Positions 20,701 through 29,047 of a DNA stretch of 51,902 nucleotides are shown here, piece by piece. A program made the translations under genes and the position numbers. The notes under the pieces were generated by a model. It searched no databases. It was not told the origin of the DNA and worked only from the letters and a program-made list of their open reading frames with translations. Position 1 is the first letter of the stretch. Every line of letters begins with the position of its first letter. The DNA is from Trichomonas tenax. Lineage: Eukaryota > Parabasalia > Trichomonadida > Trichomonadidae. The stretch is taken from assembly GCA_023091735.1 (NCBI GenBank), contig JALKBU010000280.1:1-51902 (forward strand), in the 5' to 3' direction.

Positions 20701-22187
20701 AAGAATGAAGTTGTTTTTGGTTGTCTGTTACTGATTACTTTCGCGAATGCTTCATAAAACTGCCTTAAGGAGTTGTGTATAGTGATAAATGTCGTGATAA
20801 ATTCTTGTAATTGGTAATAATAATCATAAATTGAAATGTTCGTTGAAGATTCAACAAAAGTCATATCGTTTAATATTCCTGGATCAAGAACATACTGAAT
20901 AAACTTCGATGTGTGTAAGAAAAGAGCAAATGTGTCTGGTTTTGAACGATTTAAAATTTGAATGAAGAAAGAATAAAGAAGTGGATGACTTTGTCGTGAT
21001 AATCTCGAAATGAATGTTTTCAGAAGATCTTGGTTGGTTTGTAAAGTATATTTAAACTTATTTAATACTTGAGAAAATAAAGGTGAATAAAACTGCTGGG
21101 GTTGAACGAAAATGTATTGATAATTGAGTATTCCTAAGATTTCTGTATCGAGTAATGGCTTTGGAAACGTTGTTGTGAGATCGTAAATGTCACTCATGTC
21201 AACTTCGGGTACAGAGAAGGAGACATCTTCGTGTGGTGTGTATTGACCTGTAAAACTTTCGATAATATATGTAATGTATGAAATAATTGCATCTACGCAT
21301 TCAATAACTTCTAATTCGCGAGATTTGTGTGCAACAGCGACATAATTCAACCCTCCATAGAGAATCATCATCAATCCTTCGTAAGTTGACTCATTAAACT
21401 GACAGTAGAGCTTTTTAACAATGTAAAGAAGATGAGATTTTTGATTTTTCGTAAGGTATGCGTAATGTATCTCATTTGATACGAAACTGATTATATAGTT
21501 GTATATTGTTTCGTACATGCTGTTGAAAATCCCGTTTTCGAGGGAAATGAGTGTGAAATGAATAATGAAATCAAAAATACCTGAAAATGACAGATCGTGA
21601 TCAACCTGAATATTCATCATTACGTTCGTAACGGCCGAAACTATGCCATTTGAATCTGTTAAAAACATGTCTAATTCAGATGGAGTGCTGATAAATGGAA
21701 CAATATTCGAGTATAAATCGTCAACGAGTACCGACAAATCCTGCCCTCCGTACTTAAGGAACTTAAACATCGCTCCTTGTATATGAACTAAGTCTTTTAG
21801 CAGAGTATGTGTGTATTGTGGGTGAGAATCGAAGCTGGTTTGAATTGTAAAAGAGTAACATGCAAAAAATCTAATAATGAATGGACTGAATAATGTGTAT
21901 TGCTGACAATTGTGCGCGTCTGGCTTGCACCCCGCGAATTTTTTTAACATGGCGATATATGGCGTAAAAACATATGATTTCGTAAGCTGCAGTTTATCTA
22001 TGAGGAACTGGCGCTTCTGTCCTTCCGGAATTTTATCCAGTTCCTTCTTTTTCAATACGATTTTCGTGATTGTAAAACGAACCCACTGATCATACAGCTC
22101 AGAATCAATGCTCTGGTTCTTAGTGTCCAACTTGTCGTTGGTGGCGAAAGCATTAATGATAATCTGATAGAGATCATTTAGGTTCAT
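14772..22187 (-). CDS. BEACH-WD40 protein (LYST/neurobeachin family)
   Basis: A 2471-residue single-exon protein starting at the ATG at 22187. The order is that of the large BEACH family. There is a long alpha-helical armadillo-like N-terminal two thirds. A concanavalin-like beta region lies near residues 870-1000, a PH-BEACH domain near 1740-1860, and a BEACH domain near 1876-2145. The latter has the expected YEYLYWLN, YPVYPWV, RPLGSLN, IPEFYSF, LPPWAKNA and WVDIIFGNR segments. C-terminal WD40-like blades (about 2180-2471) include VFIWEE and VLWRL. Such proteins scaffold vesicle fusion and fission and lysosome or secretory-granule traffic on membranes. Trichomonads have many BEACH proteins, so the exact orthologue cannot be named. 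A TCA followed by an A-tract lies 17 nt before the start, and a 20-bp inverted-repeat element begins 33 bp upstream. Confidence 0.95.
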   Translation of the reverse strand: MNLNDLYQIIINAFATNDKLDTKNQSIDSELYDQWVRFTITKIVLKKKELDKIPEGQKRQFLIDKLQLTKSYVFTPYIAMLKKFAGCKPDAHNCQQYTLFSPFIIRFFACYSFTIQTSFDSHPQYTHTLLKDLVHIQGAMFKFLKYGGQDLSVLVDDLYSNIVPFISTPSELDMFLTDSNGIVSAVTNVMMNIQVDHDLSFSGIFDFIIHFTLISLENGIFNSMYETIYNYIISFVSNEIHYAYLTKNQKSHLLYIVKKLYCQFNESTYEGLMMILYGGLNYVAVAHKSRELEVIECVDAIISYITYIIESFTGQYTPHEDVSFSVPEVDMSDIYDLTTTFPKPLLDTEILGILNYQYIFVQPQQFYSPLFSQVLNKFKYTLQTNQDLLKTFISRLSRQSHPLLYSFFIQILNRSKPDTFALFLHTSKFIQYVLDPGILNDMTFVESSTNISIYDYYYQLQEFITTFITIHNSLRQFYEAFAKVISNRQPKTTSFLIRTLTKALISSSCNLLTFTYIDFIESIRTAESSFKMYLVKNDSQEIQLARTYLINFYDYIYLKVNPTLIFCQPKSVSHILSLSFEPELFHTVMGWIETAFVTTKATFTLTERCLNILKTVKTSDLYLYYINIFTRIAEVSTNDFCKTLIQTKAFNTFYHLLNNILSKENFDATYATDFLKAILSLIYRTSQRLPDFNQKLNMTPYGIFQKLAPIAKKLEIRDDIIDILFEYITLSQEFKSAASHIYNCGPLYFLTKWASCTPKLEPICAILSNMIQCSIPNRYQCFQSGVLLHLINHIAQCDGTTAVSSCFSMIGASFFHKAELSETLKAISNGSSSSTNMLRLLISILGGRNDVPQSFIHIYPMDYSYFKASNIKVVPPFTIEVMSDISESNCTVITITYQNVTGTVSAQNGTFTLEAHSEEENYSVSKVIRRTSKFIWTKFKLDFNKNGLKFTNEGGEPLELDRMPRRVGKTTELEITINHIDFEYIRVSQNGVGDKVIAEFNAKSVHENSIYNLYNTSQTGYVNGLVIPYTPTIFSSIKAAGGPAIFLPILFSAHKFPDPKQLIDSFFSFISPLISLKGQLFKSRHFFYCLNQVMKQIDRSYIPENLIPSFATIYQTVQGSIKSELEEQFLKDLSVTKLIPSMIPDIYFKFPNLIESFKTFNEFLKACIFSFSHDELDLAVSNSLYSLLVMMKDTEFTLENDFPNVLMIGLSNSSPLLANACLSFVIRLMLLDSTFILKYLATYGYFYPIFSNIHSPSIENQCLMFKLLAMIFNYLNHPHVLHTFLILTASTVFEVSNVDYLFNFLIIIMKTQNPENITIGNQVYDDIKPISYPQFLPVMCHLLMKMPREDALRKLDNLRQCFFLKFPHICNVVFYQAVLYIANYTKDLRWLCILFPDSKVGREVYQIFSLVDVCISIFGSSLFSSYEVISQHIFDSKIYSQTLLSALLHCIVNIQLYEVNTAINTEELDFLSFLRLVPTVFNSRSSQLNPVSAPTSLMESIKSGVISIIQSNIQNFGSDTFWSLFANNLIFIEKFDPGFVTQQITHLQTNNESYLWLKIASLYIYQAFKNNVNLASSSLSLLKSQWEDLSFLTDDGIETFFQERQIANITDATIQECKDYLTEAVKEIRKVFDQVDAQVTTLPSDIESFLGEMRRVLSVINDTQVLDRKEKHRLYVWENLSNNLNNTIGGIWTSDNNSIHKKFDPAIDSYGRHYRMKPNKHFNDHMDASRMRDASTGEVVVVERMKPTDVVSKNHKVAGDAIITFDCQMCTVRRIYTGKVVVSQNYIIFEAKEYQTPITDELKSSTKFIEIETQTITYMLWRRYQLINCACEIFTNNAVSYFFIFNNDQTRNIFLNTIADKTTAPNIEFHQKKPILGNLPSDILEKWKTGKMTNYEYLYWLNMFSGRSYNDISQYPVYPWVLTNYKSETLNLNDLSNYRRLSRPLGSLNSVRLSKLIESRNEVKGTVFDCLYRVHYSTPAYIIFYLIRMEPFTTLHILLQKDRFDNPNRLFTSIPISWDGVTGLGADYRELIPEFYSFSDFLRNIENYDLGVLNNGKKVDDVELPPWAKNAAQFVILNRLALESPYVSENLNSWVDIIFGNRSRGKGAEDVFNVFSPYSYPECLDDPEIDVEVARSSAYNFGSCPDQIFSDASPERHSFPTGSICTGSAHISCTESLLCNVEETPIALVLDGDTPMMVGHDGTVSHYRALKNGQLNIITEKYPFECSSVRHFVYEPDRDMFVVSAPYKDTYEIVSISKKLQLKVSPTHGSSITAIDSTGDGDIVACTLDSSVFIWEENKEDSAIISAHAVPIEFVCVNKDVDAIVSIDTTGLLVVSSLMQAKPYAITKLTELPNLLLISKMGLIVTVTSPVNVDNEGKIEVRDLCLNLVSSAPLKQNLSAAIIAVMPDQGEFLLIGLERRLVLWRLVDLKIVCIHSLNSKISRITFCSSTMISYAILENGEFFKFSFQASK

Positions 22188-22220
22188 TTATGAATATTTT
22201 TTTTGACATTCTTATTTTAA

Positions 22221-22307
22221 TAAAATGTTGCAACTTTTGATAGGAGGACTTCGAAGCGGGCGAAGCGAAGCGTAGAAGGCCGATCTCTCAAAAGTTGCAA
22301 CATTTTA
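22221..22307. repeat. 87-bp inverted-repeat element with GC-rich loop
   Basis: The 20-bp arms 22221-22240 and 22288-22307 are perfect reverse complements. The 47-bp interior is GC-rich, unlike the flanks, and repeats the word CGAAG (AAGCGGGCGAAGCGAAGCG). It lies 33 bp upstream of the BEACH gene start. It may be a MITE-like insertion or a structured regulatory hairpin. Confidence 0.85.
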
Positions 22308-23011
22308 GAATTCTTTGTCAATTCAAAATTTGAAATTCTGCTCAAAATTGAATTAGAACAAAATATCACATGATCTATTCATTAAACTCTAATAAATTTT
22401 CGATTTGAGACTTTTTTGTAAACTTCTCAAAAAGCAGATTTTTAATGGTCAATTAGAGCAATCTACTAGGATATCTCGCCCATGATATTTAATTCATTCC
22501 TCCAAATCCTATACGGCCATCGATTAGGGAACCCATCCCATCAAAATGCAGAAGATAGCTCCTGTATTTTGATATTATCGAAATCCAAATTCCTAAATGA
22601 ACAGAATACATTGTTCCTTTATACAAACGCTCTTTTCATGGTGCCATAATTCAGTGCTTTTATATTAAATCTTTGTTTTTTTAATAAAAAATTTTTAAAA
22701 AGTGATAAAAATTGAATTGAATAATTTTAAAACTTGTAAGATTCAATTTTGATCGGATTTCAAATATTAAAAATGGAGTTGCGTTTCTGGTCAAGAGTGA
22801 TCTGGTATAGAAGTCTGGTCCTTAAAATTTGATGGAATACAAAGAGAATCCTTTCATCAAATGGAGACTTCCATTAAAAATACTAACGGTTTTTGCAAAT
22901 CAGATGAAGTGAATAAGGTTATTACACCCACTAAAAATCGATTTTTATTATCATTTCAAGGTGAAAAACCTAAGGAGAATTTGATCTCAAAATTCAAGTC
23001 ATAACGATTAA

Positions 23012-23061
23012 AAAAATTGTTCCAAAAGTAACTCCGCTCCGTCACTTTTGGAAGAATTTTT
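23012..23061. repeat. Long hairpin with TCCGCTCC loop
   Basis: Arms 23012-23032 and 23041-23061 are 21 bp with two mismatches, around an 8-nt loop TCCGCTCC. The GC-rich loop stands out in AT-rich surroundings. There is no adjacent gene within 800 bp. Confidence 0.85.
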
Positions 23062-24050
23062 AAAATTGACATTCATGGGGATCGCTCTCTTGAGCTGTAA
23101 TAAAACGTTTTCTTCAAAAAAGGAGGATCAACTCACTTCATCAATTTTATCAAAATTACAAGAACAGTTAATACGCTTGTTGTAATGCTCCTTGTGACTG
23201 CCGGTCAATGATGGCGATGTTTATTCATATATTTCTTAAAAAATGTTATGGATAAAAATTGATGCAACACATTAATTGGGATTTCGAAGGATATATAGAT
23301 GCATCAGTTGTTTCCTTGGGAACTGCTCAATACCAGAATATGAAATTGTTTGATATATTCAATTTTATAATATGTTTGCTCGCTATCATAAGCCATGATA
23401 ATCTATTGACTTTTCAAATTGAAAAGATGCTTTACGAGGAATGAAATTTACTTAAATAATCTACAAATCTGATATTCAAACAAAAACGAATACACTTATA
23501 ACTAAAATCATCATACGGAGGCATGGCAAATTATACAAAGAAATACTGGATGATTTTGTTGTAATTAGAAAATATTCCGAACTTAAAAATATTGTTACGA
23601 TGAGAGCATATATAGGAATCTGAGCGTATATAGATCATGCTGTAAGGTTATGAAAATAAATACTGCTTGTCACCAAAAATGGAAGATTTGTTTTTTTGTA
23701 TTTTGTTTATCTTTGATTAAATTTGCATTTCCTTTGTGTTAATGGTTGCTGTTTGTCCTATATATTTATATCTTCTAATGTTGTATGAACAATAATGTTT
23801 AATTCTTGTTAAATTAAATGTATTTCGAAATTGGATTAGTTAAACTGTTCGAAGATCATCGATAATTGCAACTGCTAACATCTCTAGCTTTGTATACGAT
23901 TTTGAAGTGAAAAGCTTGTAGAGGTGCGAAATTTGAAAAATCCGTGTGATTTCATCATTAAAATCTGTTCAAATGTAGCTTATTCTAATGTACTTCAAAT
24001 CTAAAGCTTGAAACATGAAACGATCATAAAACAAGAAAAAATAAACAAAA

Positions 24051-24887
24051 TTAGTCTGAATATGATGATGAAGAGCTGCTTGAATACTTTCTGTGATGAT
24101 GCCCGTGACGGTGGTGATGGTGGTGGTGTAAATGATGATTGTGACGATGTCTATGTGATTTTTCTTCATCTTCAGCGCTCTTGCCATCATAAGCAACTTT
24201 CCTAACAAAGATATTCTGTTGATTCTGTGGAACAATCTTAGGAGGTAATACTGGCCTCTGTGGTGGTAAAGCAGGTTTTATTATGGTGTTTTGAACTGGT
24301 TTTAATGGAATCATTGGTTTTAGTGGTTCTATTGGTTTCGGTGGCTCAGGTTGAGCAATTTGTTGTTCTTCTTGTGGTGGGTTTTGCTCTTCGACTTTTT
24401 CGGAATCAGAAGAGTATGAAGATGAACTTCCGGAAGAAGATGATGAAGATGAATCTGATGCATCGAGTTTTTGAGCTATTTCTTGGTTTTGTTTAAGTCT
24501 TTCAGCGATTTTCCTTTTCGCGTCTTCTAAAAATTGTGATGGAATACCAGTTTCGGAATTTTGCGCATCTTCGAGTAGTGGCCATAACTTTTCAATAAAT
24601 TCCACTGCATGTTCTCCAATTAGTGGGATGATTTGTTCAGCAAAACTTTGTGATTCAATAGTTTCGGCCTGTAAAAATCCCATGATGATATCTTCGTCAA
24701 GTTCTTCGATATTTAATGGTTCTAATTGCTCGTGAATCCATGGTCTGAATGAGTCAGAATTTATATTAGTGATTTCTAATGATTCTGAAACTGCAGATGA
24801 AAACTTTACGCGATTTCCTTTCTTTAATTTGTCAAATCTATGATCTTTGCTCGCGTTCGCTCCGGCAAAGTAATTTCTAGAAAACAT
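24051..24887 (-). CDS. PWI-domain protein, SRRM1/SRm160-like, with His-rich tail
   Basis: A 278-residue protein starting at the ATG at 24887; a GTG lies two codons upstream. Residues about 45-125 form a PWI domain: FRPWIHEQLEPL, a DEDIIMGFL helix, then FIEKLWPLLEDAQ and GIPSQFLEDAK. These are the hallmark segments of the SRm160/SRRM1 PWI domain, which binds nucleic acid and acts in pre-mRNA splicing and 3'-end processing. A Ser/Asp run, a Pro/Gln/Glu region with KPIEPLKPMIPLKP repeats, and a His/Arg-rich stretch near the C-terminus follow, ending in a polyserine tail. The long RS-dipeptide domain of animal SRRM1 is absent, and the His/Arg tail occupies its place. In a lineage with very few introns this is a reduced splicing factor. 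Confidence 0.85.
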   Translation of the reverse strand: MFSRNYFAGANASKDHRFDKLKKGNRVKFSSAVSESLEITNINSDSFRPWIHEQLEPLNIEELDEDIIMGFLQAETIESQSFAEQIIPLIGEHAVEFIEKLWPLLEDAQNSETGIPSQFLEDAKRKIAERLKQNQEIAQKLDASDSSSSSSSGSSSSYSSDSEKVEEQNPPQEEQQIAQPEPPKPIEPLKPMIPLKPVQNTIIKPALPPQRPVLPPKIVPQNQQNIFVRKVAYDGKSAEDEEKSHRHRHNHHLHHHHHHRHGHHHRKYSSSSSSSYSD

Positions 24888-25303
24888 TGTCACTTTTCTA
24901 ATACAATGCGGGAAAAATCAAAATCAAAAATTAATCAATGATTTACTATTCAAATAACATTTTGAATATATTCCAATAATCAATTTGATTATTATAAAAA
25001 TGATTATAAGTATATGATTGACATTGTATTTGATAAAATAATATCCAGTTAATTTTGAAAATAGAGCATTTTTTTAGATTTGAAAATTTGTGAATTGAAT
25101 ATTTTTCCATCTTATTATGATAATATTGATATACAAATGTTTTTATATATGTAATTATAATCAAAATGATAATAAAGGAGATAATAATAAAAATAACTGT
25201 TATGTGTTAAGTAGTATCAGAAGAATAAGGAATTTTGAGAAAAGAAAAATCTGAAAAAAAAGAAAGAAAAAAAATTGAGCGGTTTGGTCGGCCTTTTCAA
25301 GGG
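24888..25303. other. Divergent promoter region (PWI gene / L18a)
   Basis: About 416 bp of AT-rich DNA between two divergently transcribed genes. The only recognisable signal is the CCTTTTCA stretch just before the L18a start. The rest is featureless. Confidence 0.6.
25292..25299 (+). promoter_or_regulatory. CCTTT core-promoter-like box upstream of L18a
   Basis: CCTTTTCA ends 4 nt before the L18a ATG. In Trichomonas vaginalis a CCTTT motif (M5) overlapping the transcription start has been described as an alternative core element to the Inr. The match here is visual; transcription starts are not known. Confidence 0.45.
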
Positions 25304-25834
25304 ATGTCTCTTAAGCAGTTCCTCGTCATTGCTCGCCCACTCCCAACAAAGGAGATTGCCAACCCACCAGCTGTCCGCGTCCAGGTCTTCGCTAAGGACG
25401 AAGTTTGCGCCAAGTCCAAGTTCTGGACACTCGCTCAGCGCATCGCCCGCCTGAAGAAGGCCCACGGCGAAATCCTTGCCGTCAAGCACGTCATCGAGCC
25501 AGAGCCATCACGCGTCAAGAACTACGGCGTTTGGCTTTCATATCGCTCAGCACGCAACCATCACAACCTTTACAAGGAGTACCGTGACACCACAACAGAG
25601 GGTGCTGCTACAAAGATGTACGCCGAGATAGCCGGCACACACGATGTCTCTGCTGACAACATCTCCATCATCAAGATCGCTGAAATTGCCACAAAGGATG
25701 TCAGAAACAAGCACATTTCCCAGTTCGCCCACGAGGGTATCAAGTTCCCAATCCTCAAGCAGTCAATCCGCGCCCCAACAGCTCAGGCCAAGAAGGTCTT
25801 CTCCAAGGTCCGCCCATCTGTTTGCGGCTTCTAA
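25304..25834 (+). CDS. RPL18A: 60S ribosomal protein L18a (eL20)
   Basis: A 176-residue protein, the usual size of the family, starting at the ATG at 25304. The frame is open further upstream, but that part is Lys/Glu low-complexity and lacks an ATG. The sequence matches eL20 throughout: an N-terminal LKQFLVIARPLPT strand, then KSKFWTLAQRIARLKKAHGE, then GVWLSYRSARNHHNLYKEY, and a C-terminus reading KFPILKQSIRAP and FSKVRPSVCGF. It is a structural protein of the large ribosomal subunit. Codon use is strongly biased to CTC/ATC/AAG/GTC, as expected for high expression. The stop is TAAA, the context that overlaps the poly(A) signal in trichomonads. Confidence 0.97.
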   Translation: MSLKQFLVIARPLPTKEIANPPAVRVQVFAKDEVCAKSKFWTLAQRIARLKKAHGEILAVKHVIEPEPSRVKNYGVWLSYRSARNHHNLYKEYRDTTTEGAATKMYAEIAGTHDVSADNISIIKIAEIATKDVRNKHISQFAHEGIKFPILKQSIRAPTAQAKKVFSKVRPSVCGF

Positions 25835-26262
25835 AACTTAGATTTTACTACTTAAATATAAATGGGATAATAAAAGCATCCTTCATTGTACTAAAATCGA
25901 AGTGAAATACAAACTGTGTGAAATTTACAAAAAAAAATGAAATAAATCGTCTTAGGCTCGGTCACATAGGGAATAGTTGAGGGGATTCTATATCTTCCCT
26001 TTCAAGTCAAGCATCCTCAAGGATGAAGCACATATATATATCTTTCATTTATCAACATTAGCATGTCATTTGTATGATACCAAACAAATGCATTACTAAT
26101 TTTATATATTATGCTAGAAGCCCTCATATAATCTTATGATGTATTTGATGAGAATTAAAATTGATATGTAAAAAACAGTATATAACATTTACTAATTAAA
26201 ATTCCGAGTATAGAAGTCGTTTCAATAGTTATAGTACATAAATGATGTCAAATTATTTTTGC
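25835..26262. other. Convergent intergenic region
   Basis: About 430 bp between two convergent gene ends. It is AT-rich, with short imperfect palindromes around 25965-26030 and nothing else recognisable. Confidence 0.6.
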
Positions 26263-27252
26263 TCATATTGGTTCAACTAGTGATTTGAACTCTCTGAGTT
26301 TAAAGGTCAAGTTCTGATATCTCTTATCATCGTAGCTCTTACGTTCCTCTTGGAATTTCGCACGGATCACTTCAAGAGGATTATCAAACTTTTCTCTGAT
26401 GATCCATTCCATCATATTTCCAATAAACTCCTTAAACTGAGGATGATCTCTTATGTATTGCTCAGCTTCTTGATAAGATATATCTCCAGGAACATTGAAG
26501 ATAAAAGAACCAAAAGCAATTGCACGCTTCGTTCTGTTATGCTTTTTTGATTTGATTGCAAATGAGTACGAGTGTCTGTTAGGATATACGTGTTTAAGAG
26601 AAAGAGAATATTGACCGGAACCAGGCATCTGGTTCTTGTCAACGAGCCACTCATCTCTCACATTGTGCGTTGGTATGGAGTAAGAAGGAGCACTCTCGAG
26701 ATTTCTCGTTGTCGGACTGTATTGACCAGGTCCAGGAATATTTGCTGGCGCTAGGTCACGACGCGATGATATTTTATGTCCTGTTGCTGCAACTGTTGAT
26801 GAAGGCAAGAAATTTGATGCTGGTGTCGACCGTAGCTCATAAAATGCTTTTCCTGTACGTGAGGCCATTTTGACATTCCTCAGCTCAGGGAAAATCCTGA
26901 CATTCTGCATATCAGCATTTGCTGTTTCACTTCGATAATATGTTCTTGGATCAGATCTTGATATGGAATATCCTCTTCGCGATGTTTCGTGATCATATTG
27001 ATACTGCCCTGGACCTGGAGATTCATCCTTGAGGATGCTTGACTTGAAATGCATTTGCCCAATTGTTATCTTTGGTCCATCACCTCCGAAATCGCTGATT
27101 GGACAGAACAGCAAGTCGGTTTTACTGTATCGCTTGTTCTGTGATGTTTTTGCACGTATTGCTGGCAGAGGGAATACCTCGGTAGACTTTGATCTTTCAT
27201 CCAACTGTATTTGTTCTTCAGAGAGTGCCTGCAAGCTGAACGAGGTGTTCAT
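26263..27252 (-). CDS. SHIPPO/STPGR-repeat flagellar or cytoskeletal protein
   Basis: A 329-residue protein from the ATG at 27252. The frame stays open upstream to 27309 but offers only GTG codons there. It carries Pro-Gly repeats of the SHIPPO/ODF3 type: SPGPGQYQYD, IPGPGQYSPT and the variant MPGSGQYSLS. Each precedes a short segment with aromatic or Arg residues such as SISRSDPRT and YSFAIKSK. The last 80 residues form a helical domain, EAEQYIRDHPQFKEF followed by EWIIREKFDNPLEVI, that resembles the RIIa/CATIP-like ends of axonemal proteins. SHIPPO proteins decorate axonemal microtubules or lie inside them, which fits a flagellated cell. The exact orthologue is unclear. Confidence 0.75.
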   Translation of the reverse strand: MNTSFSLQALSEEQIQLDERSKSTEVFPLPAIRAKTSQNKRYSKTDLLFCPISDFGGDGPKITIGQMHFKSSILKDESPGPGQYQYDHETSRRGYSISRSDPRTYYRSETANADMQNVRIFPELRNVKMASRTGKAFYELRSTPASNFLPSSTVAATGHKISSRRDLAPANIPGPGQYSPTTRNLESAPSYSIPTHNVRDEWLVDKNQMPGSGQYSLSLKHVYPNRHSYSFAIKSKKHNRTKRAIAFGSFIFNVPGDISYQEAEQYIRDHPQFKEFIGNMMEWIIREKFDNPLEVIRAKFQEERKSYDDKRYQNLTFKLREFKSLVEPI

Positions 27253-29047
27253 AGTTACAGACTGGGTGGCACTAGTTTTCTGTAAGGTAATTCGTCCTCC
27301 CACTGTCACTATTCATTTTTTAGCAAAAAAATCTAATGCTTTGGATTTATAACTCATGTAGAGGTCTTATAAAGCAATCGCGATTGCTTTCATTCATATT
27401 CTCTTGAGCCTTTCGAACCGTTTTGTGGTGATTTCGCTTGAATAAATTCAATTTTGAACAAGATCGAATGAGCAAAAACATAATGATTTATGTTGAGTCA
27501 TTGCCTGTGTGCGCACTGAGGAAGACTTTATGAACGTCAGATCTTCATCGTTCATTTATGTTTAACCTAATGAGCACATCATATCTTTATGATAAGCCGC
27601 TAAAAGAATATGACCGTTGCAATATCTAGCATCTGCACAATATATTCTTTGATTATCAATGATTGTCAGCAATAAATTTTACTATTGTGAAATTTCTGGC
27701 TTTCTATGACTTATCAGCTTTGGAATTACATTAACACGGAGCTGTATATCATATGAATTTAGATCTGATTCCTTAAAAATCGAGTTTTATTATTTCAGAA
27801 AAACTTATTAAATTATATGCGTCAACCTTGCATTGGATACTCCGTTTCACTTCTGCGAGTCTGTGTGCGTATCGCGAAATCCCTAAAAGCATGAGTTTTT
27901 TCGACGATTGTCTTCAGATAGTAAAATAAACTATGATAATTTTATAAATTTTAGCTTATGGCTTTGTAAGTAATCAGAGTTGAAGAAAAATAAATAATGG
28001 ATCATATTATATATTATAAGGAGCATAATAAATTATTCTCAAATCCACATTTTTCCCTTTATATCGAGATATGGAAAAATTGCTCCGTATCCATTATTTT
28101 CCATGGAAACATACTCAAAAATAAGAGGCTAGCACAAACATTTTTTATTTCGAGATTTTAATAACGATCTTTATTATGCTTGATATCGAACACAGTAGTT
28201 GTCGGGTGATCACACATCTCCACACTCAGCACATCCCGGATAGTTAATTGGAAGAATCTGTCACGCCAATAACTCTACTTTTCTTTTAATCAATGTTTGA
28301 TGTCAGGTCAAATCTTTTGAAATTGATTTGAAGAAATTCAGAAACCGACTATCTGGCATATTTCCGGCTGCTAACTGCCAAAATCACATGTGGGTTTTTG
28401 GAGATCTTTATGAAAAATTTCAATTGTCCTACTCTTAGCTGTTAATAGCCTTCATGGTGAGATATTCGATGCCATTTCCAGAATTGCTATAACGAATGGT
28501 TTTCAAAATTTTTTGAAAAAAAATGCGGAATTTCGCAATTTCGTTCCACGCGAAATACTACGGCATATATCGGATTTATTTTGCACTATGTCTGATTGCG
28601 ATTTTTTGAGTACAAGCCATTGAATAATTTTACGTTCATTATTGTTCTCTCTATATCTTCTTGTTAACATTCTCTACCTCCTGGTTCCATCAAATCTTGA
28701 GATATCGAAACGTTCATCATTTCTTTACAATTTCAGGGTGAACTGAACACGAAACTAGCAACAACACACAAAGGGCTGTTTAAACAAACAATTTTCGAAT
28801 TTAAAAACTTTTCAGACCGACGGTTTGGCGGGATAATTTTATTACCCGCCAAACATGTTAAGCGTACATTCATGTGAAAAGCATGATTCAATGAAAATTA
28901 ATCAAATCATCGGCAAAAGTGACAAAACACAAAAACCCCGCGCAAATTAATTCTTCAATCTTAATGAATTTTTGATCCCTATTATGTGTTGGTAAAGAAA
29001 TAATCACATTATACATCTCTCAAAATTTTTTTTGAAAGATCAGTATT
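27253..29047. other. Long divergent intergenic region (SHIPPO / CHD)
   Basis: About 1.8 kb, AT-rich, between divergent genes. The clearest element is the GTTTGGCGGG palindrome at 28823-28854, about 200 bp upstream of the CHD start. No other gene is seen. Confidence 0.7.
28823..28854. promoter_or_regulatory. Inverted pair of E2F-like TTTGGCGGG sites
   Basis: GTTTGGCGGG at 28823-28832 and its exact reverse complement at 28845-28854 are separated by a 12-bp AT spacer. Each arm matches the E2F/DP consensus TTTSGCGS. The site lies 194 bp before the CHD start, so it may be a dimer binding site for that gene. Function is inferred. Confidence 0.5.

Larger units (their letters stand above)
22188..24050. 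other. Long intergenic region with two hairpin elements
   Basis: About 1.86 kb and AT-rich. It contains the inverted-repeat element 22221-22307 and the hairpin 23012-23061, both with GC-rich loops. A 60-codon open frame near 23262 (+) has no upstream context or family match and is not called as a gene. Confidence 0.7.

Noticed and set aside
23262..23444. 60-codon plus-strand ORF
   Set aside because: No family or context; likely chance.
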